Positions 24,183 to 35,131 are shown, counted from the stretch's first letter. The stretch is DNA of 64,000 nt from Arthonia radiata (GCA_002989075.1 PSQN01000004.1:1612001-1676000); one strand, 5' to 3'. Made by a program: numbers and translations. The notes: generated by a model from the letters alone, not told the origin.

Positions 24183-25281
24183 AACCCCCGCCTTATAAAA
24201 CGCTTACCTGCGGAAGGAGCTGCCTTCCGCATCCAAGGCAGCTGATTCAGCGCATGCGTCTAGCCATGAAGCACGTGCGCCTTGCATGAGCAGCCAGGGA
24301 CCCTGTTATGCACCGTTGGTAATGTGCGCGCGCTGACTGGCTGTCTTCTGCCTGTGCTCATGCACAGCTCGTGCATATACCGGTACGATTCTTATCTCGC
24401 CTCGACTTACCGCCGATTTGTTGCCGATTATAGCTGGTATGATTGCGTGAATTATGCATATGCGTCGACGTTGATACTTCTGCAGGCCTGCGTCGTGATG
24501 AAGTCTGATGCAGGGTATGTACCTCCTTTGTTGTGCATGTCAGGATAGGTTGCCCGCCGGAAAGCGCGCGCTCGTAATCCGGCTATCAGAGACGGTAGGC
24601 TATACATGTCACCAGATGTTGAGCGTATACGTAGACGCGTTCTGGTACTCAGGACAGTCGTCGGGATGCCGAAGAGCTGACGTGGCTAGCCTCTCCCGGA
24701 ATAATAGAATGGCCATACCTGGGCAAAGGCCTCTGCTAACAGTCCTCAGCTTTAAGATCGGGCCGGCAAGCTATCCTGGTTTACACAGTAGGCCTTGGTG
24801 GGCTCGTCTTGTGCTACAGAGTCGTTTCAGCCTAGCGTTGCTGATTGTACCTTTGAAACCCAAGTAAGTCTGGAGGTCGTGTGAATAGCTGCATGAGGAG
24901 GTGCAGTCAGGTTTCGGTACGTACTTCTGATCCTTGGTATGTCTTCCAACTTTATTTTCCAAGAGAAAAGCCAGCCACAATGACTTGCGCGAACCCCGGT
25001 CTGCCGCACCTCAATTGAAAGGTCAGACGCCGGCAACGGACCCTCGAAGGAGTGCTTTTCAGAGCTGTGGCGTTTTTACCACTGTTGCAGTATTGTATAT
25101 ATCGGTCCATAAAGCATGCGACAGAGCACATCCTGTTGCTTACGAAGACTGCTAGTCCACCTACCAACCTGCGAGCAATACGGAGTATTCGCATCCCAGT
25201 GCCTCACACTTCGACATTGCCTTTTCCACGGAGTCACCTGAGCTGTGCAAGGTAGCACATACTTCACCACACTCCACCGCT

Positions 25282-25449
25282 CCGCCAAGAGTACACACCA
25301 CTTGTGCTAAGAACACCACGCTTACTATCTTCGAGATTACACACATGCAACCTTTACACACCATTCCGCTAAGAGTACACACCACTTATACCAAGAACAT
25401 CACTCTTACTATCTTCGAGATTACACACATGCAATCCTCGCACACCATC
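25282..25449 (+). repeat. 84-bp direct tandem duplication
   Basis: Two consecutive copies (25282-25365 and 25366-25449) share long identical blocks such as AAGAGTACACACCACTT and TTACTATCTTCGAGATTACA. Differences are mainly single-base changes. Confidence 0.85.
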
Positions 25450-25874
25450 CTCCACCTGAGGACCCAAGCTGCGAGCCACAACCCTTTAACGTCCTTATAC
25501 TTTCCCTGATGCTTCTCGGACCGCACACGTCTCAGATACGCCTCTCTGCCTACTAGAAGCTGCGTAAAGGCGCCGCCTCCCCCACTTGAGTTTGCATCCG
25601 CGCGCGCAGTCCCCACGCGTTGCGGTCTCGTCGCGTACCTGCTGGCTGTGCACGATGCAAAGGCTGGCGCATGGTCATGTGGGCATTAGCGAGGGCTCCG
25701 GAGATGGTGTTAGATCAAAGGGGTGATGCTGTGGTAGTTCACGCCGCTGAGCGACTGCGGCGGTCTTGTGTTGCACGTTCGCCTCGTTCCTGGGCCACAG
25801 TAGCGACGCTTTGGAGCGAAGTCGTCCGCCATGTGAGTGTGTGGTCAGACATGATGAGATGGGACCAATGGATT

Positions 25875-26290
25875 TTGAGAGAGTGACGTTTGTCTGTGTG
25901 CGCACGGCTACTCCCGCTCCCACGCGCGCTCTTCACATTCTCTCAAAATTCTCGCTCTCTCATCCAGTCTTTCTAATATTGAGAGGGCGACGCTACTCTG
26001 TGTGCGCGGACGCTCCCGCTTACACGCACGACTAACTTACTCTCTTAAAATACTTACTCTCTCAAAATCGTCGCTCTCTCGTCTGCTCTTTCTAATATTA
26101 AGAGTGACATCTCTCTGTGCGTGTGCGCGGACGCTCCCGCCTATGCGCACAATCAGCTCACTCACTTAAAATTATTGCTCTCTCATCCAATCTTTCTAAT
26201 TTTGAGAGAGTGAGTCTCCCCTCTGCGTGTGCGCGGGTACTCCCGCGCACACGCACCGTCATTTCGCTCTCTCAAAATTATTGCCCTCAC
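25875..26290 (+). repeat. Four-unit tandem array of hairpin-forming repeats
   Basis: Units start at about 25875, 25979, 26098 and 26202 (104-119 bp apart). Each unit begins TTGAGAG(A/G)GTGA or close to it and ends near CGCTCTCTCAAAATT, so its ends are inverted repeats of each other. The middle is a second inverted repeat of GC-rich, CG-alternating sequence. In unit 4 this is perfect: GCGTGTGCGCGGG (26225-26237), a 4-base loop, then the exact complement (26242-26254). The array resembles tandem copies of a small MITE-like palindrome. A degenerate fifth GC-rich piece follows at about 26,370-26,400. Confidence 0.85.
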
Positions 26291-26944
26291 CTTCCCTCTT
26301 CCATCTCATCCACCAGATCTCCAGCGCCAACAAAGCAACACGCTCGTGATCAACCCACTTGTCTCGCATGCGCGCGTCGATCTCCCGCGTACACGCGCAC
26401 ACAGACATCTTCAGAATATGTCGTTGTCTAGGAATGCAGCGTGCGCCGCTTGTTCGTAGACCGTTATGTCTATGTTTCGAGACAGGGTCGGATCCTGCTA
26501 TGTGGGCCGTCGTCTGCGCACAGAGTCGATGCTACGCATTGCATTGCCGATGTATACATCAACGACGCGAGTGAAGCTAACACTGCCATGACCTGCCGTC
26601 TCACTTTTGACACACCAGATAAGCTCAAAATAGAGTTTGGCACTCCCTGGATCCACCTTGAAACTCTATCATCATCCAAGAACGATGGGGGTCGTAGCTC
26701 TCCAATCCGCTCTTGTTCGCTCTGAGTTCGCGCTCGGGCATTACTCTTCAGTTCACTCTCTGGCTCACCCGCAGACTCAGTATCTGGTCTGCTGCCTGGC
26801 TCGATCTGTCTTTCACTCCCTGAACATTTCGATCGATATTACTCCTTGAACTCACGCGCCCGTCTCGATTGCCTTGGTGCGGCTTTTAATTCTACCCTCG
26901 CAAACGGTCACACTATTTGTTCTCCTGCTAGCCAAAGCGCCACT

Positions 26945-27766
26945 TCACGACGGCCCACCCACCACCGCCTCCTCCATCCCCACACCCTTCCCACCCTTCC
27001 CACCCTCCCCATCTCCCCCCATCCCCACACCCTCCACACCCTCCCCATCCTCCCTTGTACCTCCCAACCTCCTCCCATAAACAATCGCGTCCACAAACCC
27101 CTCCGCACTCCTCAAATTCCCACACCCCGGCACCCGTCCAATCCGCTCGAACCCCAGCGAATCCCAGATCCGACAGCTCGCCACGTTGTTCTCGTACACC
27201 AGGTTGAACACGCTGTACGTGTACCCCAGCTTGCCGGCCCAGTCGATGTACAGCTCGCCCATTGCTTTACCTACGCCCTGGCCGCGGGAGGAGGGCGCGA
27301 CGAGGAAGCCGGCGTTGCAGACGTGGCTGGAGCGGCCGGGGTAGTTGGGTTTGATGTAGAAGGTGCCGAGGAGGAGGTGGGACCAGTTGGTGGTGGTGGT
27401 GGTGGTGGTGGTGGTAAGACCCTGCTGGATTAGATCCTCACACTCCTCCCGCTCACCCCTCAGCATGACAGCGCCAAACACGCCAAACCAATACTTCGCA
27501 AACACCTCCCGGGGAAGCGGATCGAGCATAGGATATGTATCCCCGGCTTCGATTTCGGCGTTGAAGGTGGCGTGCACGAGGTCGAGGAGGGGCGGCGGGA
27601 GTTGGGTGGGCGCGGCGAAGGGGAGGAGGGTCGCGGGCCCGGACTTGAGCGGATGTTGCACGGGTTGCAGGGAGGATGGGAGTGGGGTGGAGGACGTTGG
27701 GTAAGGAGGCGCGGCGGAGCGGCGGTAGATGGGGGCTGTGTGGGGGTCGTCTAGTTGGGCGGGCAT
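26945..27766 (-). CDS. GNAT-family N-acetyltransferase
   Basis: This single exon of 273 residues starts at an ATG (27766). Residues about 60-240 form a GCN5-related acetyltransferase fold. The acetyl-CoA loop is SSRGQGVGKAMGE (near 158-170), preceded by a CNAGFLV strand. The NNVASCRIWDSLGFERIG element is typical of the last helix and strand. The sequence most resembles fungal small-molecule acetyltransferases of the Mpr1 type, but the substrate cannot be read from the sequence. A run of nine Thr codons (27389-27415) lies inside the fold between two core elements. The last 45 residues are Gly/Glu-rich, encoded by a CCCTCC/CCCACC-type low-complexity tract, so the natural C-terminus may be shorter. 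It is divergently arranged with the aminotransferase at 28339. Confidence 0.85.
   Translation of the reverse strand: MPAQLDDPHTAPIYRRSAAPPYPTSSTPLPSSLQPVQHPLKSGPATLLPFAAPTQLPPPLLDLVHATFNAEIEAGDTYPMLDPLPREVFAKYWFGVFGAVMLRGEREECEDLIQQGLTTTTTTTTTNWSHLLLGTFYIKPNYPGRSSHVCNAGFLVAPSSRGQGVGKAMGELYIDWAGKLGYTYSVFNLVYENNVASCRIWDSLGFERIGRVPGCGNLRSAEGFVDAIVYGRRLGGTREDGEGVEGVGMGGDGEGGKGGKGVGMEEAVVGGPS
27389..27415 (+). repeat. (GGT)9 microsatellite inside the acetyltransferase gene
   Basis: Nine perfect GGT units on + read as nine ACC (Thr) codons on the coding minus strand. It keeps the frame; length variation would change a loop of the enzyme. Confidence 0.95.
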
Positions 27767-28338
27767 TAATGCGGTGTTATTGCTGCTGTGTTACGCTCTT
27801 GAGGGCGAACGAGAAGTAGTTACTTCAGAGAAAGGTCCTTTTGCTGTGTTGCCTTGGTATGAAACACACCTTGATCATGTTGCTTGATCTTATAGTGCTT
27901 GGGGGATCAGTTTGAGGAGCAAGAGAGAGAGATACACAACTGCAAAAATTCTTGAAACGTCAGAAACTAGGAGTCCTCAGAAAACTAGAGGATGTGGATT
28001 TCTTAGGGCGCGTGTATCTCGGTTGAAAGAGGCACCGAGGCCGCTGAGGTCATCAATGCTGATGGCGGCGAGCTGGCGTGGCAGTTCACCAGCAGGTACA
28101 GCTTTCGCACAAGACGTCTGAAGGGCAGGATAATCCGGACGCGCGAGCCTTCGTTGTCACGCTTGTGGTTGCTGTCTTTGGATAAAGTCAATGAGCTTAC
28201 CGACACTATCAGGGACCCGCTAACGAAAGAGCGGGTCTTGGTCCGGACTTTGCGTCAGATCTATCACGGCAAAACTGTAAACGGCTCTTTCTCGTAGCTG
28301 ATACATCTCACAGGCTCTAGGAGTGTATTGAAGTCATT
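27767..28338. other. Divergent promoter interval
   Basis: This 572-bp space separates two divergently transcribed genes, the acetyltransferase (-) and the aminotransferase (+), and must hold both promoters. I see no convincing TATA box or repeat in it and no coding frame. Confidence 0.5.
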
Positions 28339-29841
28339 ATGGTGCTCAAAGCGATGGGCTCTCCTTCCACGCGGGTGATCAACCTCCTCCTGGGTCATCC
28401 CTCTCCAGCGCTTCTGCCAGCCGAGCATCTCAGTAGCGCCTCATGCCGCGTGCTTGGTGATCCTACGACTTCAACACGGGCACTCTCGTATGGCGCAGAC
28501 GAAGGCTACTGGCCGCTCCGTGTGAGCCTTGCTGGATGGCTGAACGATTTCTACAGCGATGCTCGTCGGTCTTATGCGCTTCAGCAACAGCGAATCAGTG
28601 TTGAAACAGGTGATCATGCTACTGTTGAAGCGGCAGCAAGCCGCATCACAATCACCGGAGGCGCGAGTCAATCCATGGCGGTCATTCTTTCTACCTTCAC
28701 CGATCCTGAGTATACGCAGACGGTATGGATGGCAGTGCCAGCATACTATTTGGCTTTCAAGATCTTCCAAGATGCTGGGTTCACTGGCCGCTTGAGGCCG
28801 ATACCTGAAGACGAAGAAGGCGTGAACGTCGAGTTTCTGAGACATGAGCTCGAGCGTGCCAGCAGCGGTCGATCTACACGCGAAGGCCCCTGGAGAGGGC
28901 ATAAGCCTGCCAGCATATACGAGAAGGTGTATCGTCACGTCGTTTACGTGGTGCCTACATTCGCAAATCCGAGCTCGAGGACCATGAGCTTGAGAAGGCG
29001 CGAGGAGCTCGTACGTGTCGCCAGAGAGTATGACGCGTTGGTTGTGTGCGACGACGTATACGACATGTTGCAATGGCCGCGAGGCGACAAGCGCGACATC
29101 GACACAAATAAGGCGCAGCTGCCTCGGCTTGTTGACGTTGATAGATACCTTCCTCGGGCTCCTGACCAGAATGCGTTCGGAAACGTTGTATCGAACGGAT
29201 CTTTCAGCAAGATCCTTGGTCCAGGTATTCGCACTGGCTGGGTCGAAGCCGCGCCAAAGTTCGCTTTTCGACTCTCGCAAACAGGTGGCCAGAAGTCTGG
29301 TGGTGCACCAAGTCAATTCGCTGCCGTATGCGTGAACGAGATGCTTGAACAGAGACAGCTCCAAGAGCATGTCCGTTGTAGACTGCGACCATCGTATGAA
29401 AGGAGATGGAGACTGATGCGAGATGCTGTTCGGCGACATCTGGAGCCTCTCGGTGTTTCGGTTGTCGAGCAGGCCCCCAGCGAAGGTAGCGAGGGTCTTG
29501 CAGGAGGCTATTTTGTCTGGCTCACGTTGCCGCGACCCACGCTTAGCCATGCCGTTGTGCAACAAGCCAAGCAGGCCGACCTCATCATATCCTCCGGCCA
29601 GTCATTTCAAATTCCTGAGCTACCAGAGCCTGAGACCAGAGCGCTTCACCATGACGCCGAAAAGGGGAATAGTCAGTTGCCGTTGGCTCACTTGCAACAC
29701 CCACCAACGCTCTTCCCCAGAAACTTGAGATTATGCTTCGCTTGGGAAGATGAAGACTTCCTCGTGGAGGGCGTAGAAAGGCTAGCAGCTGTGATTGCCT
29801 GCCTCCAAGTCGACAGCGATAGAGCTGGAACTTCTTCATGA
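28339..29841 (+). CDS. PLP-dependent aminotransferase, class I/II (2-aminoadipate/aromatic type)
   Basis: A single exon of 500 residues. Fold-type I PLP enzyme features appear in order: an N-terminal LLLGHPSPALLP element, YGADEGYWPLR (substrate/PLP region, about 50-60), the GGASQS phosphate-binding turn, Asn210 in NPSSRT, the Asp238-Asp239-Val-Tyr241 motif contacting the pyridine ring and phenol oxygen, and the Schiff-base Lys291 in SFSKILGPGIRTGW. The length fits. The overall pattern (RGHP/LGHP start, long insert in the middle, GIRTGW) is that of yeast YER152C and related fungal 2-aminoadipate/kynurenine-type transaminases. The exact amino donor is inferred. The large antisense frame over the same DNA is a shadow. 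The gene is convergent with the exportin gene, with only 145 bp between the stops. Confidence 0.9.
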   Translation: MVLKAMGSPSTRVINLLLGHPSPALLPAEHLSSASCRVLGDPTTSTRALSYGADEGYWPLRVSLAGWLNDFYSDARRSYALQQQRISVETGDHATVEAAASRITITGGASQSMAVILSTFTDPEYTQTVWMAVPAYYLAFKIFQDAGFTGRLRPIPEDEEGVNVEFLRHELERASSGRSTREGPWRGHKPASIYEKVYRHVVYVVPTFANPSSRTMSLRRREELVRVAREYDALVVCDDVYDMLQWPRGDKRDIDTNKAQLPRLVDVDRYLPRAPDQNAFGNVVSNGSFSKILGPGIRTGWVEAAPKFAFRLSQTGGQKSGGAPSQFAAVCVNEMLEQRQLQEHVRCRLRPSYERRWRLMRDAVRRHLEPLGVSVVEQAPSEGSEGLAGGYFVWLTLPRPTLSHAVVQQAKQADLIISSGQSFQIPELPEPETRALHHDAEKGNSQLPLAHLQHPPTLFPRNLRLCFAWEDEDFLVEGVERLAAVIACLQVDSDRAGTSS

Positions 29842-29986
29842 GCACAGATTATACCGCTCTGTGCGTTTTCACGAGGATGCTGATAATCTGATGAAGTCCA
29901 GAATCATATCGACATAGTACTGTTTTGACTCTAAACATATCGACAAATCATACTCTTACAATTCTGCAGCGACTCGACTCGGTCTC

Positions 29987-32900
29987 TCATCCGAAGAGAT
30001 CGGCCATCGCGCCAGGCTCAGGGCTGCCGCCGCGCTTGATATTTGATGGACCATCTTCGACCTTCATGAACTGCTCCTGAATCGTTTTGCGCTTGTTTCG
30101 TGACGACGGTTGAGTTACTTTACCTATTTCATGGATGCTCACACCTCTCAGGTTTTCCAGAAGCTTCAAGACAACGTCGCGCTTCTCACGGTCTTTTCTC
30201 GCAGCGCCCAAGGCGCCAAGTGCGTTTTGAACATTCTCTTCCGACATGTTCGGAAGACTCATTAGGACTTGGCGAGGTGTCTCTGTGAAATTGCCACAGT
30301 ACAAGATGATTTGCGCGATCAACCAAGCCAGATCCCTCTGCAGCTCAGCGAAGTAGGGTTCGTGGAATGAGCTGATAGCGTTCTTCAACACCTCCGAGGC
30401 AAAGTATTCGCGTAGCTCTGCAGCAGTATCTGGAGGGATGTTTTGCCCGATGACGAGAGTCCCATTTGAGCCTTTGCGACCCAACTCAGGTATGAGCTCG
30501 CGGAAGAGCGCAATGATGCGCGTGCAGCTTCGGCTATCTCGTATGCGTAACACATGCGTGCAAAAGACGATGATGCTGGAGAGAATCGGAGGGTTCGAGA
30601 AGGCTGTCTTGGACAGAGGTTCCGCATCTGTAGGGGTTTTGACCGCTTCGCAGTCGCGATGGTAAGCGGAATATCCTACAGTAATGTGAGAACCCAAAAT
30701 GAAATTATCCTTACCTTGATGATTCGGTTGTAAGAGGGCGCAAGCAAGGGTCGTAGCGGAAATCGAGAGCTGTCTTAATATACTCTCGGCCTTCATTTGC
30801 TGGTCAAGAGACTCTTCATCCATGTCAGCGTTCTGACGCTGGTCCATACGCTCCCACTCGATGGCCAGCTTGCGATCGACCTGACTGAAAAGGTTTCCAA
30901 GAAGTGCAGGCAGAAATGAGCCGCGATAATGTACCGGACAGCCGTCAATAAGGGCTTGCGATATCTGCAGCAAGGTTGAGACTTGATGAGAGGACAACGT
31001 GTGAGCATCGTTATACAACGCTTGAGCTAGGGGCTCAGCAAGATCCTGATGCTTGTACAGCGCGTCCCCAAATTGCGCAAAGCAATGAAGAATCCAATAG
31101 GATAGCTCACGCACTGAGCGGACGGCAGCCCTGATGGAGGAGCCAAGTCCCTCCAGAGTATCCCGAGACCTTCTCACGCGGTTATAGAACTCATCCCGAC
31201 TCTCATTGGAGATGCCAGATTGCCAGACGCGATCCATAAGTATCTTGTGTATGATAGCTTGCATTTCGGGCGGGAAGTTCTCCCATCTCTGTGGGTTACC
31301 GAACGAATGCGCATTGCTCAGCAAAGGTAATAGCGTTGGGAGGATGATCGGGATGCACGGTTCCCATAGAGCGACAGATATTTGGTGCTCCTGGGAATCA
31401 TGTCGAACGCGATCTGTTGAGACAGTCAAGAACGCTTTGGTGACATGCAAAGGTATTGTGTCAAGGCGGCCGAGAATGTTCTCTCTCATCTCACTGCCAT
31501 TCTGGTCCAGCTTGATCAAGGACCAGTCCTCAATGGTCTGCGCCCGGCCTTTAAGAAAGTACTCCGGGACGCTTTGCAGGTTGAGCAGCTTACAGAAGGA
31601 CTCGAAGGGTGTGACTGCATCTCGGAATGCTGGTTGTTGCCACGGCTCGATTACTGCCTGCATCATGGATCGTAGGCGGTTGATTCGCTCCTCGTCGGTG
31701 ATGGATGTGCATCGATGGACGATCAGAAATAGTACAGCACGCAAGTCCATTTTCAATCTCTTGTCGAGAACGTCTAGAGCGAGAAACTGATTAATTCGGG
31801 CTTCCAGCTGGGCGTAGTGGCTGATGAAAGGATTAGCGAACTTCATTGCAAGCTTTTGAAGCAAACGCGCAAAACCAAAATTGCAGTCTCTAACGGTCTC
31901 TCCGAAGGGGTTCTGTGGGATCTCATGGACATGCAATTTGTCCAACATGCTCCCGAAGATAGTGAGCGCGAACGTTGAGTCTTCACCGAAAACGGAGAGG
32001 ACAATCTCACCAACCAGCTGCGCAACCCGTCGCCGCAGGGTCGGATCTGAGAAGGCCCGATTCTGTAAATCTGTGCATCGGGTTTGAAGGTTGGCTTGTA
32101 CTTCGCGAAGACTCGAGGATTGATCGTCTCCCTTCGCGCGTCGTTCTGAGTGCCAGCTGCAAAAGCTCTTGACTGCACTTGTGACTACCGTGCATTGCGA
32201 ATCAACTCTCAAACACTCAAAGGAGCTGCTGTTATACGAGGACTCGTCAATAATCTTGTTGTCAGGCAGCGAGTCTATCAGTGCAATGGTCTGGTTCAGG
32301 AAATGGTCCAGGGCTTCAATAGGGCTGGTCTTGACAACCTTCTCGATGACTTCGGAGCAATATCGCCGGTAGTTGCCGACAAACGCATGTCGTTCTGGCA
32401 TTGTGTCGAAGTCGATGTGCAAGAAAAGAAACGTCTCGTCTTGAGAATCTTCAGGCAGGTTGCCGTATCTTAATGTTCGCTTGGCGCAGGTTTCGAGCAG
32501 GCTCTCATATTTGCGTAGAGTAATACCAGACAATGTTTGAGAGGGAGAGCTAAGGAGGCGCGTCCACAGGTACAAGGCGGGGATTGACACAACGAGACTC
32601 TGGTCTCGAAGTACTGCTTCGACGAGATCTATTGTCAAAGGAACATCGGCCTTTTGAGCGACTATATCTGTGTGAGTATCGACGAAAGTGGCCGCAGCAC
32701 AAATGACCTTTGATCCTATCAGCATGTACCGCGTCATCTCATGGGGGAGCGCAAACCTCTGCTAGCTTCTTTCGGAGCGTATATCTCTGCTCATCGAGGT
32801 CCTGGACATTGACCGTTGATGTCTCGAGGACGTTGTGGAGGAGCTGTAGGCCTTCTCGACTCAACAAGGGGCACACGGCGCCTGCAACATCGTCTTCAGA

Positions 32901-33850
32901 GTAATGCGGTCTGTTCAAAAGTATGAGCAGTACGTCCAACGCAGCCTGCGAGAGTCAGTACAATATGTAAGATATTTTCAAGGCTTCCATACTGTTTGCA
33001 GGTCGACGTCTTGGACTTGAAGACACGTTGCAAGAGCTTCAACACATCCGGTAACGACTACTACTTTCAAGATCATCCAGGACATTGTGGATCGCAATGT
33101 GCTCAACACCTGAAGGGCACATGTCTTGGCTTGGTCGCCAGCCGCAATGTTTGAGCAGGCCCACCTCAAGCGCTCCACTAGCCTCGTGGTCCATCCCTCT
33201 TCACCAGCACGGATGTTGAGCAATTGATCGCGGTTCGGAAAGAGTTCAGGATAGGCTTGAGCGGGAATGAAGATCTCGGAGCAGGCTTTACCGATGTCGC
33301 CACCTTTGGAGCCTTCACCGTACTCTTCTTTGGCAAATGCATCCTCAGATAGCATCTCCAACATATGTAGAACCATCATCTGGTGAGAGAATGAAGCTTG
33401 CCATAGCTCAAGCAGCTGGGCATCCAGGCCGTGCCAGCTCTCTGGCCAAACCTTTTTGGCAATGTCAACCCAGAGTTGCGCGATTTTGTTACGCAGAAAT
33501 GTTTTCTCGTTGTCATCCACCTTTTGCGCCAGATCGACGACCATGGTCCGGCATGAGTCTGCACTGGCGTCGTCAAGATCGTCCCACCGGTAATGTATGG
33601 TATACTCGAGAAGAGACAAGCCAAAGTGTCGTATCATGGGAGATTCTGAGGTATCAGAAGCGAGTGTAAAGCCCGTAAGGGCGGCATTGGGGTGAGCCTT
33701 GGCCTCGTCGAGATAGATGGTAGCATTTTTACGAACATCGTTGTCGGAGCGGGGCTCATAGATTGCATTGATAGCTTGCTTGATATCACCGAGGGATTGA
33801 TCGTCAGCTGTGACGGCCTGTTGAGGGGCATTACTGCTTATGCCGTTCAT
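29987..33850 (-). CDS. msn5: Msn5/exportin-5 karyopherin
   Basis: This nuclear export receptor of the importin-beta superfamily is an all-helical HEAT-repeat protein. In yeast Msn5 carries phosphorylated transcription factors out of the nucleus with Ran-GTP. I model three exons: 33850-32993, 32945-32757 and 32707-29987, giving 1255 residues (yeast Msn5 is about 1220). The N-terminus has the importin-beta N-terminal repeat (about 20-100), followed by the Xpo1-like domain with FLRNKIAQLW and WPESWHGLDAQL (about 115-150). Intron 1 (32946-32992, GTATGG..CGCAG, branch CTGAC) is solid. Intron 2 (32708-32756) has a weak donor, GTTTGC, but restores the frame. The alternative is one extra base in the run of five G at 32743-32747. 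A possible extra in-frame 39-bp intron lies at 30676-30714. The C-terminus ends PGAMADLFG. Confidence 0.88.
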
Positions 33851-34489
33851 ACTCTCGAGTGAGGTGCGCGCATGTCTGTCCGACAGGATATCCTTCGACG
33901 TTTACGGGAGCTGTGGGATTGAGGGGCCTCGTTCGAATACTGATGTCTTAGCGATGTTAGCACTTGTACGAACAGGTCCAACAGCTTGCTCAGAACGTGA
34001 CAAGGGATGAAGCAGAAAAGGCATTGCGTTGTGTGGGGAATTTGCAATTCGTGAAAGCATGAGAAAGTGAGGCAGCAAACGCACATGCTCGCCTTGGGCA
34101 ATCAGTCGCGTCGCGTGAAATTGCGGTACCTACTATGGTGAGTCTTTTCGTAGCATCGATCTAACGCCATTTGGGGAGATTTTGAGTGCCACGGAAAGTC
34201 GCTCACTATGCGCGAAGTCGTCGCGCGTGTCTCGTGACCGGCCCAACCAAGCCATTGATGAATCTTACTGAATTTTCTCTTGAAGAATGCGCCTCACGGG
34301 TAAGTACCGCTGATGATTGTCTAGATATTGCATTTTGTCCTATCATCAGGTAAGGATGCGAAGCTACATAGCAATAGCTGCGTGGCTGCTCATAAGCTCT
34401 CGCCACGCCACCCTCTCAGAGGTACATCCTCTGGTTGATTAATCACTTGATTGCGGTCGAACCTCCCGGAACATCCCCGGTCATCTTGT
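33851..34489. other. Intergenic stretch upstream of the exportin gene
   Basis: These 639 bp hold the exportin promoter and the 3' end of the next minus-strand gene. Only short chance frames are present; no RNA gene or repeat seen. Confidence 0.5.
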
Positions 34490-35100
34490 TCAACACACTG
34501 CTGAGGCTCTTGCGATTGGGATCTTCTCGGCCACCTTGGCGCAGCCACAATCGGACGTCTTCGTCGCCAGCGTGGTGGCATTCGTATCGGCTTCGCCAAA
34601 CAGCGTGCAGATGTATTCTAGGCCGTTGGGCATGTAACTGTTTCTGGTCAGTTTGAAGCTCCGTCGACCAGGAAGCGTGCAAAATTGCGCGAGGAAGACT
34701 CACTCGCCGCTCCCGTACTTATAGATGGTCCTCAACACACTACCATCCCAAGTCCACGTGGCGTTCATGTTATCGCATCCGCCCTGGACGCCTCCAGTCT
34801 CGTACGAGGACGGCGTACTTCCGCCGTTGATAGGGTCCGATGGAAACGCCACAGCTGAGCAGGAGGTTGAGTAGTTGTAGCCATCGGTCTGACCTGCAAC
34901 ATTGTTCTGGACGTCGAAGCTGACATAAGAGGCGCCGAAGCCTTCGGCGGCCTTGAAGAAGGTCACATTGTAGAACGCCCAAGGATTCTCGGGCTCGCTG
35001 GCGGTGGCGGCATTGAAATGAGGTGGTGTGAACGTCCGCCCATACGCAACATCAGCGGTGAGGACTGCCACGAAGCCGATAATGGAAACGACTGCCTTCA

Positions 35101-35101
<1 letters not shown>
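34490..35101 (-). CDS. Small secreted cysteine-containing protein (effector candidate)
   Basis: Two exons, 35101-34704 and 34643-34490, give 183 residues. The 60-bp intron 34644-34703 has GTGAGT, a CTGAC branch and ACCAG, and phases match (GA|A). A signal peptide (about residues 1-21, ending DVAYG-R) is followed by a small domain with six Cys (SCSAV, GGCDN, YICTL, SDCGCAK, final Cys). Early features FYNVTFF and SYVSFDVQNN suggest a beta-sandwich like that of other small secreted fungal proteins (Alt a 1-like or similar). There are several N-glycosylation sites (NVT, NYS, NAT). The chain ends on Cys. No enzymatic motif. Host-interaction role is inferred only from size, secretion and Cys content. 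A (GAC)10 repeat sits directly upstream of the start codon. Confidence 0.8.

Positions 35102-35131
<30 letters not shown>
35102..35131 (+). repeat. (GAC)10 microsatellite abutting a start codon
   Basis: Ten perfect GAC units begin one base from the start codon of the small secreted protein gene (GTC on the coding strand), so they occupy the last 30 bases of its 5' leader. Confidence 0.95.

Larger units (their letters stand above)
24183..26944. other. Long gene-poor stretch with tandem repeats
   Basis: No gene can be supported in these 2.7 kb. It contains an 84-bp direct duplication (25282-25449) and a four-unit hairpin-forming array (25875-26290), both listed separately. Frames crossing the repeats are by-products of the repeats. 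Confidence 0.5.

Noticed and set aside
25875-26290. Regularly spaced repeats that could suggest a CRISPR array.
   Set aside because: The genome is eukaryotic; the repeats are 104-119 bp apart, diverged and internally palindromic, with no short unique spacers and no cas genes.
28471-29565. A 364-codon minus frame antisense to the aminotransferase.
   Set aside because: It mirrors a conserved + gene with all catalytic motifs and has no family signature of its own.
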